From Peromyscus leucopus (lineage: Eukaryota; Chordata; Mammalia; Rodentia; Cricetidae), in NCBI RefSeq assembly GCF_004664715.2, contig NC_051069.1:9957501-10021500 (forward strand): a stretch of DNA of 64,000 nt. The letters are read 5' to 3'. Of this stretch, positions 34,395 through 46,098 are shown one piece after another. Position 1 is the first letter of the stretch. Every line of letters starts with the position of its first letter. The notes under the pieces were generated by a model that had not been told where the DNA came from, did no database searches, and worked only from the letters and a program-made list of their open reading frames with translations. The position numbers were made by a program, and so were the translations under genes.

Positions 34395-34895
34395 ATTAAT
34401 AAAATAAAACCTGGAACCAAGTATTGGGGTGAACACTGGAAGATCAGAGAGACAGAACAAGCCACAGCTAACCTCACCTGGCCAACTTCTCAGCTGATCT
34501 TGTTTCCTCAGACTGGAAGCCTCTGTGTCCTTATATCCGAATGGCTCTCAGCTGAACTGTGCTGCTCAAAACCTAAAAGCTTAACCAGCCAAAAGCTTAA
34601 CAGCCAAATGCTTCTAGTTCCTGGTCTTCATGCCTTTTGTATCTTTCTGCCTTCTACCATCACTCCCTGGGATTAAAGGCTCGATTTCTGGGATTAAAGG
34701 TGTGAGTCACCATGCTTGGCTGTATCCTTGAACACATGGATTTCTGCCTAGCTCTGCCTCCCAAGTGCTGGGATTAAAGGCGTGTGCTACCCCCTGTCTG
34801 TCCTCTATGTTTAATATTGTGGCTGTTCTGTCTTTGACCCCAGATAAGTTTATTAGGGTGCACAATATTTCGGGGAACACAATACCACCACACCA
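34395..34895 (+). repeat. Composite interspersed repeat with tandem B1-like cores
   Basis: A 500-bp unit that starts with aacctggaaccaagtattgg and ends in caataccaccaca. Inside are three successive B1-type cores on the minus strand, each with gggattaaagg, two of them truncated. I recall similar composite units from cricetid genomes; the class is unknown to me. Confidence 0.55.
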
Positions 34896-35431
34896 ACTTA
34901 GAGATAATGGATGTGTGTTTGTCTGATAGACACTTAAATCTTTAGTGACTGATATTAAAAATCAGAGACAGGAGGATTTTTTACACAAGAGTTATTTTAT
35001 AATTCTTTGAGGTGGCATTTGTAGTATAAATACTAAAAGGCCATACCTTTGAGCATGAACTTCTGCTTTCTTATGCTATTTATGACTCTCATTCCTGTAC
35101 TGTTTTCCTATCAGTTTGCATTCAGACTGTAGGTCACCTTGTCGGTGACGCTCACCACAAAGGCGTGGGATCGTTTTCTTGCCTATATGCACCAAGGGCT
35201 AACTAAACAGCTTCATAACACCTTTTACTGAACTTGTATTCAGTTCTTATGATTTGATTTCCATAAGCACATAAGAAAAGGCCAAAGAACACAGTAGTTC
35301 TGGCAACAGAAATCTATTGCCTGTTTGCCATTAACTAAGTCCAGCAAGCTTTTCCAAGTTATGATCTAGTTGATGGTGCCAAATTAAATTTTCATCTTTT
35401 TATTTTTATATACATTTAGTGGGAGGGCCAT

Positions 35432-35625
35432 TTGGTTTTTGAAACTGAGAATCATATTGCCCAGACTGGCCTCAGACTCGCTATTCTGTCCAAGGATGAT
35501 CTTGAAGAGTTTCTGGTGTTTAAGTGTTGGGATTCCAGCCGCACATCTGAGTCACACACAACACGGGAACTCAGAACTTCCTGCATGTGAGGCAGATGTT
35601 CTATGGACTATACCTCATTCCCCAT
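35432..35625 (-). repeat. Old B1/ID dimer SINE, antisense
   Basis: gcccagactggcctcagact, gtgttgggattccagccgca and a tRNA-type end near 35,620. Confidence 0.5.
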
Positions 35626-36254
35626 TCAGTTTTTATCTTAAATTAGACCTTAACTGTGAAATGCAGATTCCTATGGTTGCTTAATATTAAGTGAAGAAAC
35701 CATAGGCTGAAAGTCCTGTGGGAGCTCAGTGCCAGCACACTAAGCTCCCAGCTGCAGAGCTGTTAGGCTCCTCCTGATGCTTCATGGAGACAGTAAGATA
35801 GGAAGAAGGATGGTTTCAAAATCCAAGCACCAGGCCATAGAATTTACACTTTGACAGAGGTAGTTTTCGAAGGCTTTCCTTTCACATGCCTTTATTCCTA
35901 TAATCCCTAGCTGTCAGTCTCATCTTCCAGACATAAGGAGTTTCTCTTAGGACTGCTAGTGTGTACAGCTGACAGTTTATCAGTATATACAAGACTATCA
36001 TTCCGCAGTATAGCAGGTACTTTTCCAAAGCTGGGGGCAAGGACATGAATCTGACCTATTTCCCATAGGAGATACACAAACAAATAGTATAATCTTACTT
36101 AGGTAAGGCTAGAGCTGGGACACAAGAGATGAGCATGCTTATTTTACTCTGGATCTCTCCTCTCCCTGCTTTGGATATAATAAAGGGACATTCCTCCTGT
36201 TTTAAGCTGATCATGTGTCCAGTGTCCTTTTTAAATTCTTCATCACTGCATCCG

Positions 36255-36350
36255 GTGGAAATAAGGAGGAAATGGTGCTACTTTCCAGATAGAAAAGGAG
36301 GCCCAGAGAGGTTAAGTGTCTGCCCAAGAAGTACAGTAAATCATTGGTAC
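36255..36350 (+). repeat. MIR remnant
   Basis: gatagaaaaggaggcccaga then gaggttaagtgtctgcccaa matches the MIR central and 3' region. Confidence 0.6.
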
Positions 36351-37007
36351 CAGAACAATAATTTAGGGCCCTGTGACAGTTGGTTTCCTCGGTAGACCAG
36401 GAAATTACACGTTTCCCTAAAATTTTTGTAAGCCAAGAACTTTTTTTCTCTTTTAACTCACAAACATACAGAAAGTCTTTTTCCATGAACTTAGAAAGTA
36501 ATGTCATTATATAAAGTGAGGAGCTTACATGCTCTGTGGCCATTATAGACTTTGGGGAACCTATAGTAGTCATGATACAGCATTCCTTGTGCAGGTCCCC
36601 AGGCAAGGTTTCTACCTTGGGCCCAAACAAGCAGCTTAGGACAAAGAAGTTTATATGTGGGATAGAGTCAGTCTGTGTCAACTCAACAATTAAAATGAGG
36701 CAAGAAAAATATCCTGAATTGTCTAGTCATGCTTGAAACCCAGGGATGCTGACTGTGTGATTATAGAGGAATACAGAGTGCACAACACCTGCCTTCTGTT
36801 CCAAGCTACCCCCAGCCATTATGCCTCACACTGGAGGAAATGGGTGATTTTGGCTTCATCTTGTGAACTAGAGGTCATTCAGAGATGAAGATAGAGTCCA
36901 TACTGATCTCTGTGACTAGCCATAGTTCATTCTTTTTGTGAATGTTTAATTAGATGCTTCTTAACTTTTTTCAGATCAAAGACTGATTTAATAATGTGAG
37001 AGTGTGA

Positions 37008-37080
37008 GAGGGATGGGAATATAACTCAGGGGTAGAGTGCTTGGCTAGCATACACGAGGCCCCAGGTTCAATTCCCAACG
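37008..37080 (+). repeat. ID SINE
   Basis: gatgggaatataactcaggg, tagagtgcttggctagcata and ggccccaggttcaattccca. Confidence 0.75.

Positions 37081-37121
<41 letters not shown>
37081..37121 (+). repeat. (CA)n microsatellite at ID 3' end
   Basis: About 20 CA units at the point where the ID tail would be. Confidence 0.93.
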
Positions 37122-37123
<2 letters not shown>

Positions 37124-37344
37124 ATGAGAGCGCTTTCAAAGGGGTTCAGGCCTTCCCAACAAGAAACTCACTTGCAGCCTGTAGAGGTAGTAAATGGCCT
37201 TGTGGTAGACTAAATAGTCACTGTTTTGATATTCAAAGATATACTGTAGTGTTTAACCTGCAGGCAGGTTTCTCAAAATAATGTGTTTTATGTTCTTCTG
37301 TGGTATTAAAACACAAACAGTGCAGATGCAGCATATTTTTTATA

Positions 37345-37905
37345 TTAAAACTTTAAATATTGAAATTAAAATGTACGTATAACACTTTCCCATTTCCCTT
37401 TCTTCTAATCCCTCTCAGGTACCCACTCCCTTGCTCCCTCTTAAAATCATGGCCTCTTTTTCTTCAAGTGTTATTATTACTTACATTTGTATTTGTACAC
37501 ATATGTATTCCTAAGTATGTAAATACAGCCTGCTCAGTCCATATGATGGACTGTTACTTGTATGTATATAGTTTCAGGGCTGGCCATTGGGTATCTGATA
37601 ACCAGTTAGGTTATCCCTGGGGAAGACTGCTGCTCCTGCTCTCAGCCTTGCTGAGTTGCCTCTATACAGTTCTTTGTCTAGGATTGGAGCCCGATGAGAT
37701 TTCCCTGTACCATCTTAGCATGTCTGTTGGTGTTATCCTTGTTCAGGTCCTGTTCAGGCAACCATGTTGTTCGGTATTGTGGGTAAGAAGCTTCCCTGTC
37801 ATTTCTAGGAAACAGTGTCAGCGGATTTCATGCTTCTCTGACTGATGTCTTTCTGCCCCTCTTCCATGATGTTCACTGTGCCTTAGGTGCAGGGGTTGTG
37901 CACAC
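37345..37905 (-). mobile_element. L1 (Lx-type) 3' UTR, antisense in Pias1 intron 8
   Basis: The minus strand reads like the rodent Lx-type L1 3' UTR, with pieces such as aatagacatgct-like, gtcttccccagggataacc, catcatatggactgagcagg and aagaggccatgattttaag. A chance 161-codon open frame on the plus strand lies inside it. Confidence 0.75.
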
Positions 37906-38011
37906 AACAAGCTTTAAATTATAATACATGTACATTGTATTTCAGGAAATCATTAGCAGAACCTAAGTTTGAATAGCAGATACTAACATTGACCTTCCCC
38001 TTCTCTGAAAG

Positions 38012-38172
38012 CTCGGGAAAATGCGGCTGACAATTCCATGTCGGGCACTTACCTGTTCCCACCTTCAGTGTTTTGATGCAACTCTTTATATTCAAATGAA
38101 TGAGAAAAAACCAACGTGGGTTTGTCCTGTCTGTGATAAGAAGGCTCCATATGAACATCTTATTATTGATGG
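38012..38172 (+). CDS. Pias1: Pias1 exon 9 (SP-RING zinc domain)
   Basis: This 161-nt exon encodes about residues 337-390 and holds the catalytic SP-RING, the module that binds UBC9 and gives SUMO E3 activity. Visible zinc ligands are Cys351 and His353 in TCSHLQCFD and Cys374 and Cys377 in WVCPVCDKK. Trp372, needed for ligase activity in human PIAS1, is present. All key residues are intact. The acceptor is ctctgaaag and the donor gtatgt; the last two bases start a Gly codon finished in exon 10. An L1 3' UTR lies in antisense just upstream. Confidence 0.98.
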
Positions 38173-38344
38173 GTATGTATGTTTCCATTTCTCCTTGTGT
38201 TTTAAAATGACCCTGTTAGCCCAGTTTGTCACCATCAGGTTTGAGATAAAACCTAGAGGGACATTTTTCAAAGTAGGATTTTCATTATTCTAGAAATCAG
38301 TGAGTAATTAACATTGTAAATACTTTCCATCTTTCAGGGTTGTT

Positions 38345-38488
38345 TTTAAACATTTATTGGTGGCATAGTGTGCACATGGGAGTTAGAGGACAACATTGGA
38401 GAATTGGTTCTTGCCTTCTACCATGTGTGTTTTGGGGGTCAAACTTGGCAGCAGGAACCTTCCACTGAGCCATCTCGGTGTCTCCCCA
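38345..38488 (-). repeat. tRNA-headed SINE, antisense
   Basis: gttagaggacaacattggag and ccactgagccatctcggtgt. Confidence 0.55.
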
Positions 38489-38560
38489 ACCTTTTAAAAA
38501 ATTTTTAACATTGAATTTTATTTATGTCGTGTGTGTTCATCTTGTTTTGAAAACAAGTGC

Positions 38561-38731
38561 GGGCTGGAGAGATGGTTCAACAGTTAAGAGCACTGGCTGC
38601 TCTTCCAGAGGTCCCAGCAATCATATGGTGGCTCACAACCACCTGTAATGAGATCTGGTGCCCTCTTCTGGTGTGCAGGGACACATGCAGGCAGAACACT
38701 GTGTACATAATAAATAGATCTTTTAAAAAGC
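38561..38731 (+). repeat. B2 SINE with TSD
   Basis: gggctggagagatggttcaa to ataataaatagatcttttaa. ACAAGTGC flanks it at 38,553-38,560 and 38,732-38,739. Confidence 0.9.
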
Positions 38732-38944
38732 ACAAGTGCTTTTTCCTTTTCCTTTTCCTTCAGTACCTTCTGTTTACCATCTTAAGCACCACTAGTTCTA
38801 AACAGGGTATGCATATACTTTTGAGTACATCTAAGACCTACAGAATGCATTGGAGAAAGCATGGTTATTAGGAGGTTCTGGTAAACTGGAATTCATCCAA
38901 AATAAATAGATAAATAAATAATAAATAAATGAGAGCTTTTGGAG

Positions 38945-39105
38945 CTAAAGAGATGGCGCAGCAGTTAAGAGCCTGTATTGCTTCTATAGTTCTCCCAGGT
39001 TCAGTTCCCAGACCAGGGGATCTGATGCCCTTTTCCATACTCCATGTGCACGTACATACACACACACACACAATTTAAACAATTTATAAATAAAAAGGTC
39101 TCTTT
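38945..39105 (+). repeat. B3-type SINE
   Basis: ggagctaaagagatggcgca, gttcagttcccagaccaggg and a CA-rich end. Confidence 0.65.
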
Positions 39106-39960
39106 TAAAAGTTGGACTTTTTAGTAGAAGGTAGCCAGTTTCTAGAGACTAGCTCTGCTTCTGTCCTGTCCATCAAGCCCTGTTCTCCACTCTCAGGGCT
39201 CCTGGAAAAGGGCAGCCAGCTGATAGCATCTCCCTTTGTTCTGCTGCTTGGGTTTCTATCCTTGCCTCGTGTTTCTTCTCTCTGTCTTTACCCTTGCCTC
39301 ACAGTGCTCCACGGCTCTCCTTAAAATCCATCTGTCTGTGGTGTTTGAACCTCTGGCCATGAGTCTGTCACTTCTGTCGGCTTCTGTTTGCCTTTTTCCA
39401 CTGAACAAGAAACAAGGAAATGAACTGTGAAAAAGGAAAATGCCTACTAATATTTCTAATATTCTTCAGTAAAACACTCAAACAAGACAGTTTATTTATA
39501 GTATATGAGAAGGCATATGAGCCTGAAGGGAATAATACAAGCAATTGAATGTATTTATCAATAGACTTACAACCCAGAACTTTAAAGATATCAGTCTTGG
39601 GAAAATATGAGTAGATAGTATTGTTTCCTGTTAGATTTTTCAGAAATGAAATGATAATAACATAAATTTAAATTAATAGTAATATTTTATCAGCTCTGTA
39701 TAGTATATATCTTAGTTCTTTCCTTGTAATAAAATCTCTTCTCTCTCTCTGAAAAATAGAAAAAACAGGAAATAGAAAGCATTTTCGATATAACTTCTGG
39801 TTTTATTTTTATATAAATTCTAATTATATACTATTAATAACCTTGAGTCTTTGGTTTTATTTAACATTATAACCAGATAATTTGGCCACAGTGAACTTTA
39901 TGCATTCCCTATAAATATTCTTTTAGTGCCGATGTATTATTTTATTTGGACTTAACTGTT
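39106..39960. other. Intronic sequence without recognised features
   Basis: Pias1 intron 9, AT-rich from about 39,430 on. Nothing identified. Confidence 0.5.
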
Positions 39961-39971
39961 GGTTGTATGGT

Positions 39972-40141
39972 TTTGTTTTGTTTTGTTTTTATTTTGGGGT
40001 TTTTTTTTTTTTTTGAGATAAAGTTTCTCAAAGTAGCCCTGGCTGTCCTGGAACTCACTCTGTAGACCAGGCTGGCCTTGAACTCGTAGAGAACTGCCTG
40101 CCTCTAACTCCTGATTTAAAGCATGCACCACTTCCACCCGG
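39972..40141 (-). repeat. B1 SINE, antisense
   Basis: T and TTTTG tract, ctggctgtcctggaactcac, gtagaccaggctggccttga; part of the head is missing. Confidence 0.85.
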
Positions 40142-40372
40142 GTAGTTGTTACGTTTTTATATGTATGACTTTAGTTTATAAAATAAGACCTTATGAGCAA
40201 TTTACAAGTGTATAGTATAAAGAAGAAAACTGAACACATAGACAACCACTGCCCAGAGATAACTAGTGTGTGCTTTTATTCACACAGAGAATCTTGTTTT
40301 GAGATACCTTTTTTTTTCTTAACCATCTCAGTTTTTGTGAACTGAGATGTATTTGTATATTTAAAAATCTTG

Positions 40373-40535
40373 GGGCCACTGAGATGGCTCAGTGAGTTAG
40401 GTGCTTGCTGCCGAGGCTGACAATCAGAGTTCAATCCCCAGGACTCACATGGTGGAAGTAGAGAACCAACTCCTACAAGTTGCCTTCAGACCTCCAAACA
40501 TGCACTGTGGCAGCTACCTACCCATATAACACACA
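40373..40535 (+). repeat. tRNA-headed rodent SINE
   Basis: ggccactgagatggctcagt, cacatggtggaagtagagaa and cagacctccaaacatgcac. This is the sense form of the type seen reversed at 8,609 and 42,585. Confidence 0.65.
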
Positions 40536-40791
40536 CTAAAATATAAAGATATTTTTAATTGTCTTTTTTTTTTCAAAGTTACATAACATTTTATATGAAT
40601 GTTCCACAATTTGAGTAACTATTTTCCCTATTTAGCATTAGGTTTTGAGAACAAATGTAATTTATCTGTTCTTTCTTTTCCCCCATTTACTATTTGTATA
40701 AAAACATAGAAAATTCTAAGTATTTTAAGAGTCAGGTTTCTCATTTCTCTTCATTTAAAACTGCTATAATAAGGACAGATTGTTTGTCCAG

Positions 40792-40922
40792 GTTGTTTAT
40801 GGAAATCCTAAAGTACTGTACAGACTGTGATGAGATACAGTTTAAAGAGGATGGCTCCTGGGCTCCGATGAGATCAAAAAAGGAAGTGCAGGAAGTTACT
40901 GCCTCATACAACGGAGTCGACG
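40792..40922 (+). CDS. Pias1: Pias1 exon 10 (SP-RING C-terminal part)
   Basis: This 131-nt exon encodes about residues 390-434, LFMEILKYCTDCDEIQF then KEDGSWAPMRSKKEVQE and VTASYNGVD. It covers the C-terminal subdomain of the SP-RING, which contacts SUMO in yeast Siz1 (family knowledge). Acceptor tgtccag, donor gtgagt, with one base of a Gly codon at each end. Ser and Thr stand where I recall Thr and Ser in human PIAS1 (GSW, VTAS), both conservative. If the intron after it were retained, 28 extra codons would follow before a stop at about 41,006. Confidence 0.97.
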
Positions 40923-41198
40923 GTGAGTACCTGTCCACCAGTACAGTAGTCGCCACTGTGATGTACCGTGGTTTTCACACTTTGGAACGTTCTGAGCAGT
41001 ACAAATAGCTCAATAATTGTTAGGTAATTGATTACATGTCCACAAATAGTGAGATTCCTTTTAAATCAACTTTGTTTGCCAGCCTTAAGATTTTTATGTT
41101 GCTAGCTTTCAGAGTAGTCTAAAGTCACTTTTCAAGTTGTGGTTTTTGAAGTACTACCCTTTCAAAGGGTTTATAGTTTTGGTGTACAATATTGAATG

Positions 41199-41378
41199 TT
41201 AGTTTTTTTTTTTTTTTTTTTTTTCCTTCTCTCTTTTTTTCTTTTTCTTTCGTTTGCTTTCTTTTTTTGGACAGGGTCTCACTATGTAGCCCTATATGGC
41301 CTGGAGCTCACAGAGATTCACTTGCCTCTGATTCCTGAGTGCTGAGACCAAAAGTGTGTGCCATCACACCCAGCTCCT
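41199..41378 (-). repeat. B1 SINE, antisense, with long T-rich lead
   Basis: T26 and CT-rich tract, then ggacagggtctcactatgta and gtgtgccatcacacccagct. Confidence 0.8.
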
Positions 41379-41550
41379 TTTTTCTTTAAATATATGGATA
41401 GGTTTGACTTTCAGTGGTTTGCTAGGAGACAATGAAACTTTTTTTAAAATATATTAGTATTTCCTAGGTATTTTGGATGCTGTATAGATAAACATATCTA
41501 TACAGTCCTGCTCTAAAATACTTTTATTCTAAAGTGGACATAAAAGATAC

Positions 41551-41703
41551 TTTTTTTTTTTTTTTTAAGGTCTCTTCATGTATATAGCTCTGGCTGTCCT
41601 GGAACTCACTATGTAGACCAGGCTGGCCTTGAACGCACAGAGATCCGCCTGGCTCTGCCTCTAGAGTGCTGCGATTAAAGGCGTGCGCCACCACACCCAG
41701 CCA
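41551..41703 (-). repeat. B1 SINE, antisense
   Basis: T17, ctggctgtcctggaactcac, gcgattaaaggcgtgcgcca. Imperfect duplication of ataagatac/ataaaagatac at the flanks. Confidence 0.88.
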
Positions 41704-41925
41704 GCCATAAGATACATTTTGATTATTCTATTTGAAAATTGTTTTTCAAAATAGTTCATTAACAATAAGAAGTGGCAGTTTTAAACTTAGTAGAACAGAG
41801 CCACTGTTACTTCTCAGCTCTAGCTACAGTAGTGTTGCTCCTCTAAACTGATAAGCTCATCTCCAGGGACCCTGAGAAAAGAGGAGAGTTGACACAGGTC
41901 TTACGCTTTAATCATTCCCACACAG

Positions 41926-42106
41926 GATGCTTGAGCTCCACATTGGAGCATCAGGTGACTTCACACAACCAATCCTCAAATAAAAACAAGAAAGTTGAAG
42001 TGATTGACCTAACCATAGACAGTTCATCAGATGAAGAAGAGGAAGAACCCTCTGCCAAGAGGACCTGTCCTTCCCTGTCTCCTACATCACCACTAAACAA
42101 TAAAGG
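41926..42106 (+). CDS. Pias1: Pias1 exon 11 (SUMO-interacting motif and acidic tract)
   Basis: This 181-nt exon encodes about residues 434-494. It contains the SUMO-interacting motif VEVIDLTIDSSSDEEEEE (core VIDLT at about 459-463 followed by phosphorylatable serines and an acidic stretch), the site by which PIAS1 binds SUMO and, after CK2 phosphorylation, strengthens that contact (known). A basic stretch NKNKK precedes it and a Ser/Pro-rich run (CPSLSPTSPLNNK) follows. Acceptor cacacag, donor gtgagt, two coding bases split off at each end. Confidence 0.97.
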
Positions 42107-42307
42107 GTGAGTACTGCTAGAACTTTTCCAAAATCTCTGTTGTGAAAGCTTGTTTGGTAAGTAAAGTAAAGGCCGCCAGATAAACCACTATGCTTGAGTG
42201 CAGAATGTAGATTGACTTTTCCCAGGGATGTAGCATTCTTGAGGAATTAGAGTACTACACTACAAGAGTTTAGATATAAGATTCATCATATCAAGAGATG
42301 CTTCTGG

Positions 42308-42478
42308 GCCTAGAGAGATGCATCAGCGATTAAGGGTACTTGGTGCTCTTGCAGAGGACCTAAATTCAGTTCCCAGCATCCATATGATGGCTCACAACTA
42401 CTTGTAACTTGAGCTCCAAGGGATCTGATGCTGCCTTCTGGCCTCCAGGAGTGCACATGCACACACACAATTTTTTTT
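42308..42478 (+). repeat. B3 SINE
   Basis: ggcctagagagatgcatcag, gtgctcttgcagaggaccta and gctccaagggatctgatgct. Confidence 0.75.
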
Positions 42479-42584
42479 AAAAGATGGTTCTAGTGTGCAC
42501 AGTAGTTTTGATACACATCAGAATCATCAAGAGTTTTGCTTACATTTAACCATTCTTTTTTGTTTTGTTTTTAATAAAGACTCG

Positions 42585-42728
42585 TTTGTTTTGTGTCTGT
42601 GTCGGGAGGTCAGAAAACAACCTTCAGGAACTGGTTCTTTCCTTCCACCATGTGGGTCCCAGGATCAAACTTAAATCGATAGACTTAGTAGCAAGTGCCT
42701 TTACTTGCTGAGCAATTTCACTAGCCCT
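42585..42728 (-). repeat. tRNA-headed SINE, antisense
   Basis: gggaggtcagaaaacaacct, ccaccatgtgggtcccagga and cttgctgagcaatttcacta. Confidence 0.6.
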
Positions 42729-42773
42729 CATTGAACCAATTTTTGATTAATATTGTAAATAGAATTACTCTTG

Positions 42774-42870
42774 GACCAGGTGTGGTGGTGCACACCTTTA
42801 CTCCCAGTACGTGGGAGGCAGAGGCAGGTGGATCTCTGAGTTCCAGGCCAGCCTGGTCTATAGAATGGGG
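42774..42870 (+). repeat. B1 SINE, 3' truncated
   Basis: ggaccaggtgtggtggtgca to ccaggccagcctggtctata. Confidence 0.8.
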
Positions 42871-43839
42871 ACTCCCCCACCCCCATGCTCTTTCCCTGTG
42901 TCCTCTCCTCTTCGTTTGTGGTGTGGCTTTCCTTCCAGTATCTTTTTGCAGTCTTTATCCTGGTGCCTGGTGACAGCCACCTTGCTAGAGCGAGTGCCAC
43001 ATGACAGACAGTTGAACCACTAGTCTTTCCCACACTGGGTTTGTTCAATGTAGACAATACATTTCCTTTTGTGAACTCAGACTGCTCTGCCGACCCTCAT
43101 GGTGTCCTTGAACAACCCAGACTTCCTCACCCTTTGGGGGCGGGGGCGGGGGAGGGATGGACAGAAGAGTGCAATCTCAGCTCTTGGGAAAGAGGGCAAG
43201 ACTGATCTTCCTCTGAATCTGAGGAGGTGATTGAAGTGCCTTTCATAGTTGTCAGAAGCCACAAAGGGATTAGACTTCATTTTGGCATGCATGTAGGGTT
43301 TAGAACACTGGCTAAAAACTGGAACCTACTCGCTATCAAGTTAACTCTGAGCACTTACAGTAGAAAGCTGAGCACACCTGACCATTGAAGCTGGCTATAG
43401 ATGTGTGTGTGAGCTGCCAGGCAAGATCTGTGATGACTTGGCTTGCCTTCACAGTAGCCCTGTTCTTGTTGCCTTTGTTTCCCAGGAGCCTCCTATCATG
43501 TTGTAACTTGGAGCTCATCACTCATAAGGCTGGCAATAGTGGCAATAGGATTGCCACAAGTTTGAGGCCAGCCTGAACTAGATGACATCCTATAAAAAAA
43601 ATCAGTTGTCATAACAATTTTAATGTAGTAAGTGTTCTGAGGAACTTAGAGACCAGAGGATATGCTTAGATGATACATAAATCCTATGACACATGAGGGA
43701 CCAAAAAAAAAATGACCTTGGATCTGGATATCTGCAGGAGGTCCTAGAACCAACCCCTCTCCCCCCACAGATATCTGGAGAAAACTGTATTGTCAAATTT
43801 TTGTGCTATAATTGCAAAATTAAAAGACACTTTCTTTTT

Positions 43840-43919
43840 TTTTTGGAGCTGAGGACTGAATCCAAGGCCTTGTGCTTGCTAGGCAAGCACTCTACCATTG
43901 AGCTAAATCCCAAACCCCA
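43840..43919 (-). repeat. ID SINE, antisense
   Basis: T-run, aaggccttgtgcttgctagg and caagcactctaccattgagc. Confidence 0.8.
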
Positions 43920-44810
43920 ATACACTTTCTAAAACAAGTATATAATACTTTAGGGTTAATTGTATGGTTGTTTTCTACTCTTCAAAATAGTCATATGTGA
44001 ACTCTACAGTAGTTTTACTATCTGAGTATATTTTTTTCATCAGGAAAACTTTGGAGTCTTTAGAAATCTAGTATTTCTAGTATTTCTTCTTTGTATATTT
44101 ACTTTACAGTTCCTCCCAAAATAGCTCTGTTTATTATGTTTGGAAAGTTACATTAGTTGCATTAACTACTTCCCTGAATTTTTGCCCGTGATGGATTGTG
44201 CCTAGATATAGCTTTGCAAATGCTACACCTTGATCTCTGACTGTGTAGATAAAACCTGGGTGTCTCTAGCATCTTTAAAAGAATGACAACTGTGCAGCAC
44301 TGTGAGTGTCACAGCAGCAACCAGCTGCCAGCTAGAACAGTACTGTCCCTGCTGTTGTGTACTGTAATATGGAAGTGCACTTGAAAGCAGTCACAGAATT
44401 GAAAGACGATATGGCGGCCATCCCATAGCCAGGAGATAAGGACTGCAGCATCTTGCCAAGTGTTCCATTCACCCAGAAGTTCCATACTGTGTGGTAGACT
44501 GGGATGTTTGTAAAGACTAGCAGTCAACTGCTTTTTCCTGTTGCAATCTTCTGAGCATAGACAAAGAACATAGCTAAGGAACATGGCATTCTCTGTAGGT
44601 GTAAGAGGTTTACATTTTCATTGGATGGAACACTTCTGTGCAGCACCTGAACGTGTCTTATACTTACTGTCCCACTCACAAAAGTGTAATGCATACTCAT
44701 AATTAGGATTCTGTTCCAGGAACTCTAACCTTGGTATGAAGTACTCCATACCATTTAAATTGTACCCCTACCTGCAAGTACTTCATGTGGGGTATTAGAG
44801 GCAAAAGCTC
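43920..44810. other. Intronic sequence without recognised features
   Basis: Pias1 intron 11. A 91-codon minus-strand open frame at 44,309-44,584 shows no familiar motif. Confidence 0.45.
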
Positions 44811-44811
44811 G

Positions 44812-45102
44812 GGCTGGGGATGTGGTTCATTGGATAAAGTACTTGCTGTGCAAGCATGATGACCTGATTTTAGATCCCCAGATCCCATGTAAGCCTGCTG
44901 CAGTATTGTGCATGTCTAATTCCAACACTACTGCATCAAGAAGGGACTCAGACAGGAGAAGCCCTGTCTGGCCTAGCATATCATGAGCAATGAGGGGACA
45001 GGCAAGGACCAATACATCAGGTTGTCCTCTGCCCTCCATGTGTGTGCTGTAGCACCTGTGCGCTTACACTAGCATACAAACACTCGTCGTGCGCATGCAA
45101 AG
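44812..45102 (+). repeat. ID/B4-type SINE
   Basis: gggctggggatgtggttcat head and gttgtcctctgccctccatg near the 3' end. Confidence 0.6.
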
Positions 45103-45283
45103 TAAAAGACGTCTCTATTCCTCTGTTTCTGTTAATTGATTTTCCTCTGTGCCTGTTAGCCTTACACGATTGGGATCATGTGTAATGATGCATAAGCCTT
45201 CCTAGGACTATCATAACTATTTTTTTTTCAAAGTCAGTTCTTTATTCCTTCTTCCCCCCCCTCCACCCCCCCTCTCCCACATA

Positions 45284-45413
45284 CCCAGGGTTTCTCTGTA
45301 GCACTGACCAGCCTGGAACTCTCTGTAGACCAGGCTGGCCTCAGACTCAGAAATCCACCTGCCTCTGCCTCCCGGGTGCTGGGATTGAAGGTGTGCACTA
45401 GCACTGCTGGGCT
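45284..45413 (-). repeat. B1 SINE, antisense
   Basis: ctgtagaccaggctggcctc and gggtgctgggattgaaggtg. Confidence 0.82.
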
Positions 45414-45769
45414 TTCCTCCTTATTTCTTACAGGAGATAAGGAGAAAGCTTTGGCCTCTAGCTGATGAAGCGTGTCACTGCTTTTCTGGAGTTCCTGTGT
45501 TTCCTTTGCAGTTGTACCACTCTCCCTTGGAAACTTCTCTTCCTCTTCACCTCAGGACACTTCTTTACCATGTCTCGAGGCTTTGATTGGCTTCAAAGGC
45601 TCTGTCATTTCAACTGTACTGATAGCCAAGCTAGACATTGGGTGAACCAAAGTTACTGCTCCGAGTTCACTCTCTCACCAAGCTCATAAATCTGTTTTCT
45701 CCTCGGTGCTCGAGTTGCTGCATTCCAGTAGTTGCCTCTCTTTGTGTTTTCCTTACCAGAGTCTCTTAG

Positions 45770-46098
45770 TTAGGGTGTCTATTGCTGTGGTGAAACACCA
45801 TGACAAAGCAAGGTGAGAAGGAAAGGGTTGGTTTGGCTTACACTCCCATATCACTGTTCATCATTGAAGGAAGTCAGGGCAGAAACGTGGAGGCAGGAGC
45901 TGATGCAGAGGCCATGGAGGGGAGCTGCTTACTGGATTGCTCTCATGGCTTGTTTAGCTTACTTTCTTATCAATCACTAATTAAGAAAATGCCCTCAGGC
46001 TTGTCTACAGCTCAGTATTAGGGAGGCATTTTCTTAATTGAGATTCCCTCCTCTCAGATGATTTAGCTTGTGTCAAGTCAACATAAAACTGTCCAGCA
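45770..46098 (+). repeat. Rodent interspersed repeat, second copy
   Basis: ggtgaaacaccatgacaaag, ggaggcaggagctgatgcag and cttgtgtcaagtcaacataa match the copy at 9,268-9,825, without the B1 insertion. A middle part is deleted. Confidence 0.65.

Noticed and set aside
37360..37845. 161-codon plus-strand open frame with hydrophobic stretches
   Set aside because: It lies on the antisense strand of an L1 3' UTR.
40923..41008. Alternative Pias1 C terminus by reading through exon 10
   Set aside because: The open frame continues 28 codons into the intron, but the donor gtgagt is strong and the known protein continues in exon 11.
45240..45280. C-rich run as a possible G-quadruplex or i-motif
   Set aside because: C runs are irregular and T-interrupted and are followed by a B1; no convincing four-run arrangement.
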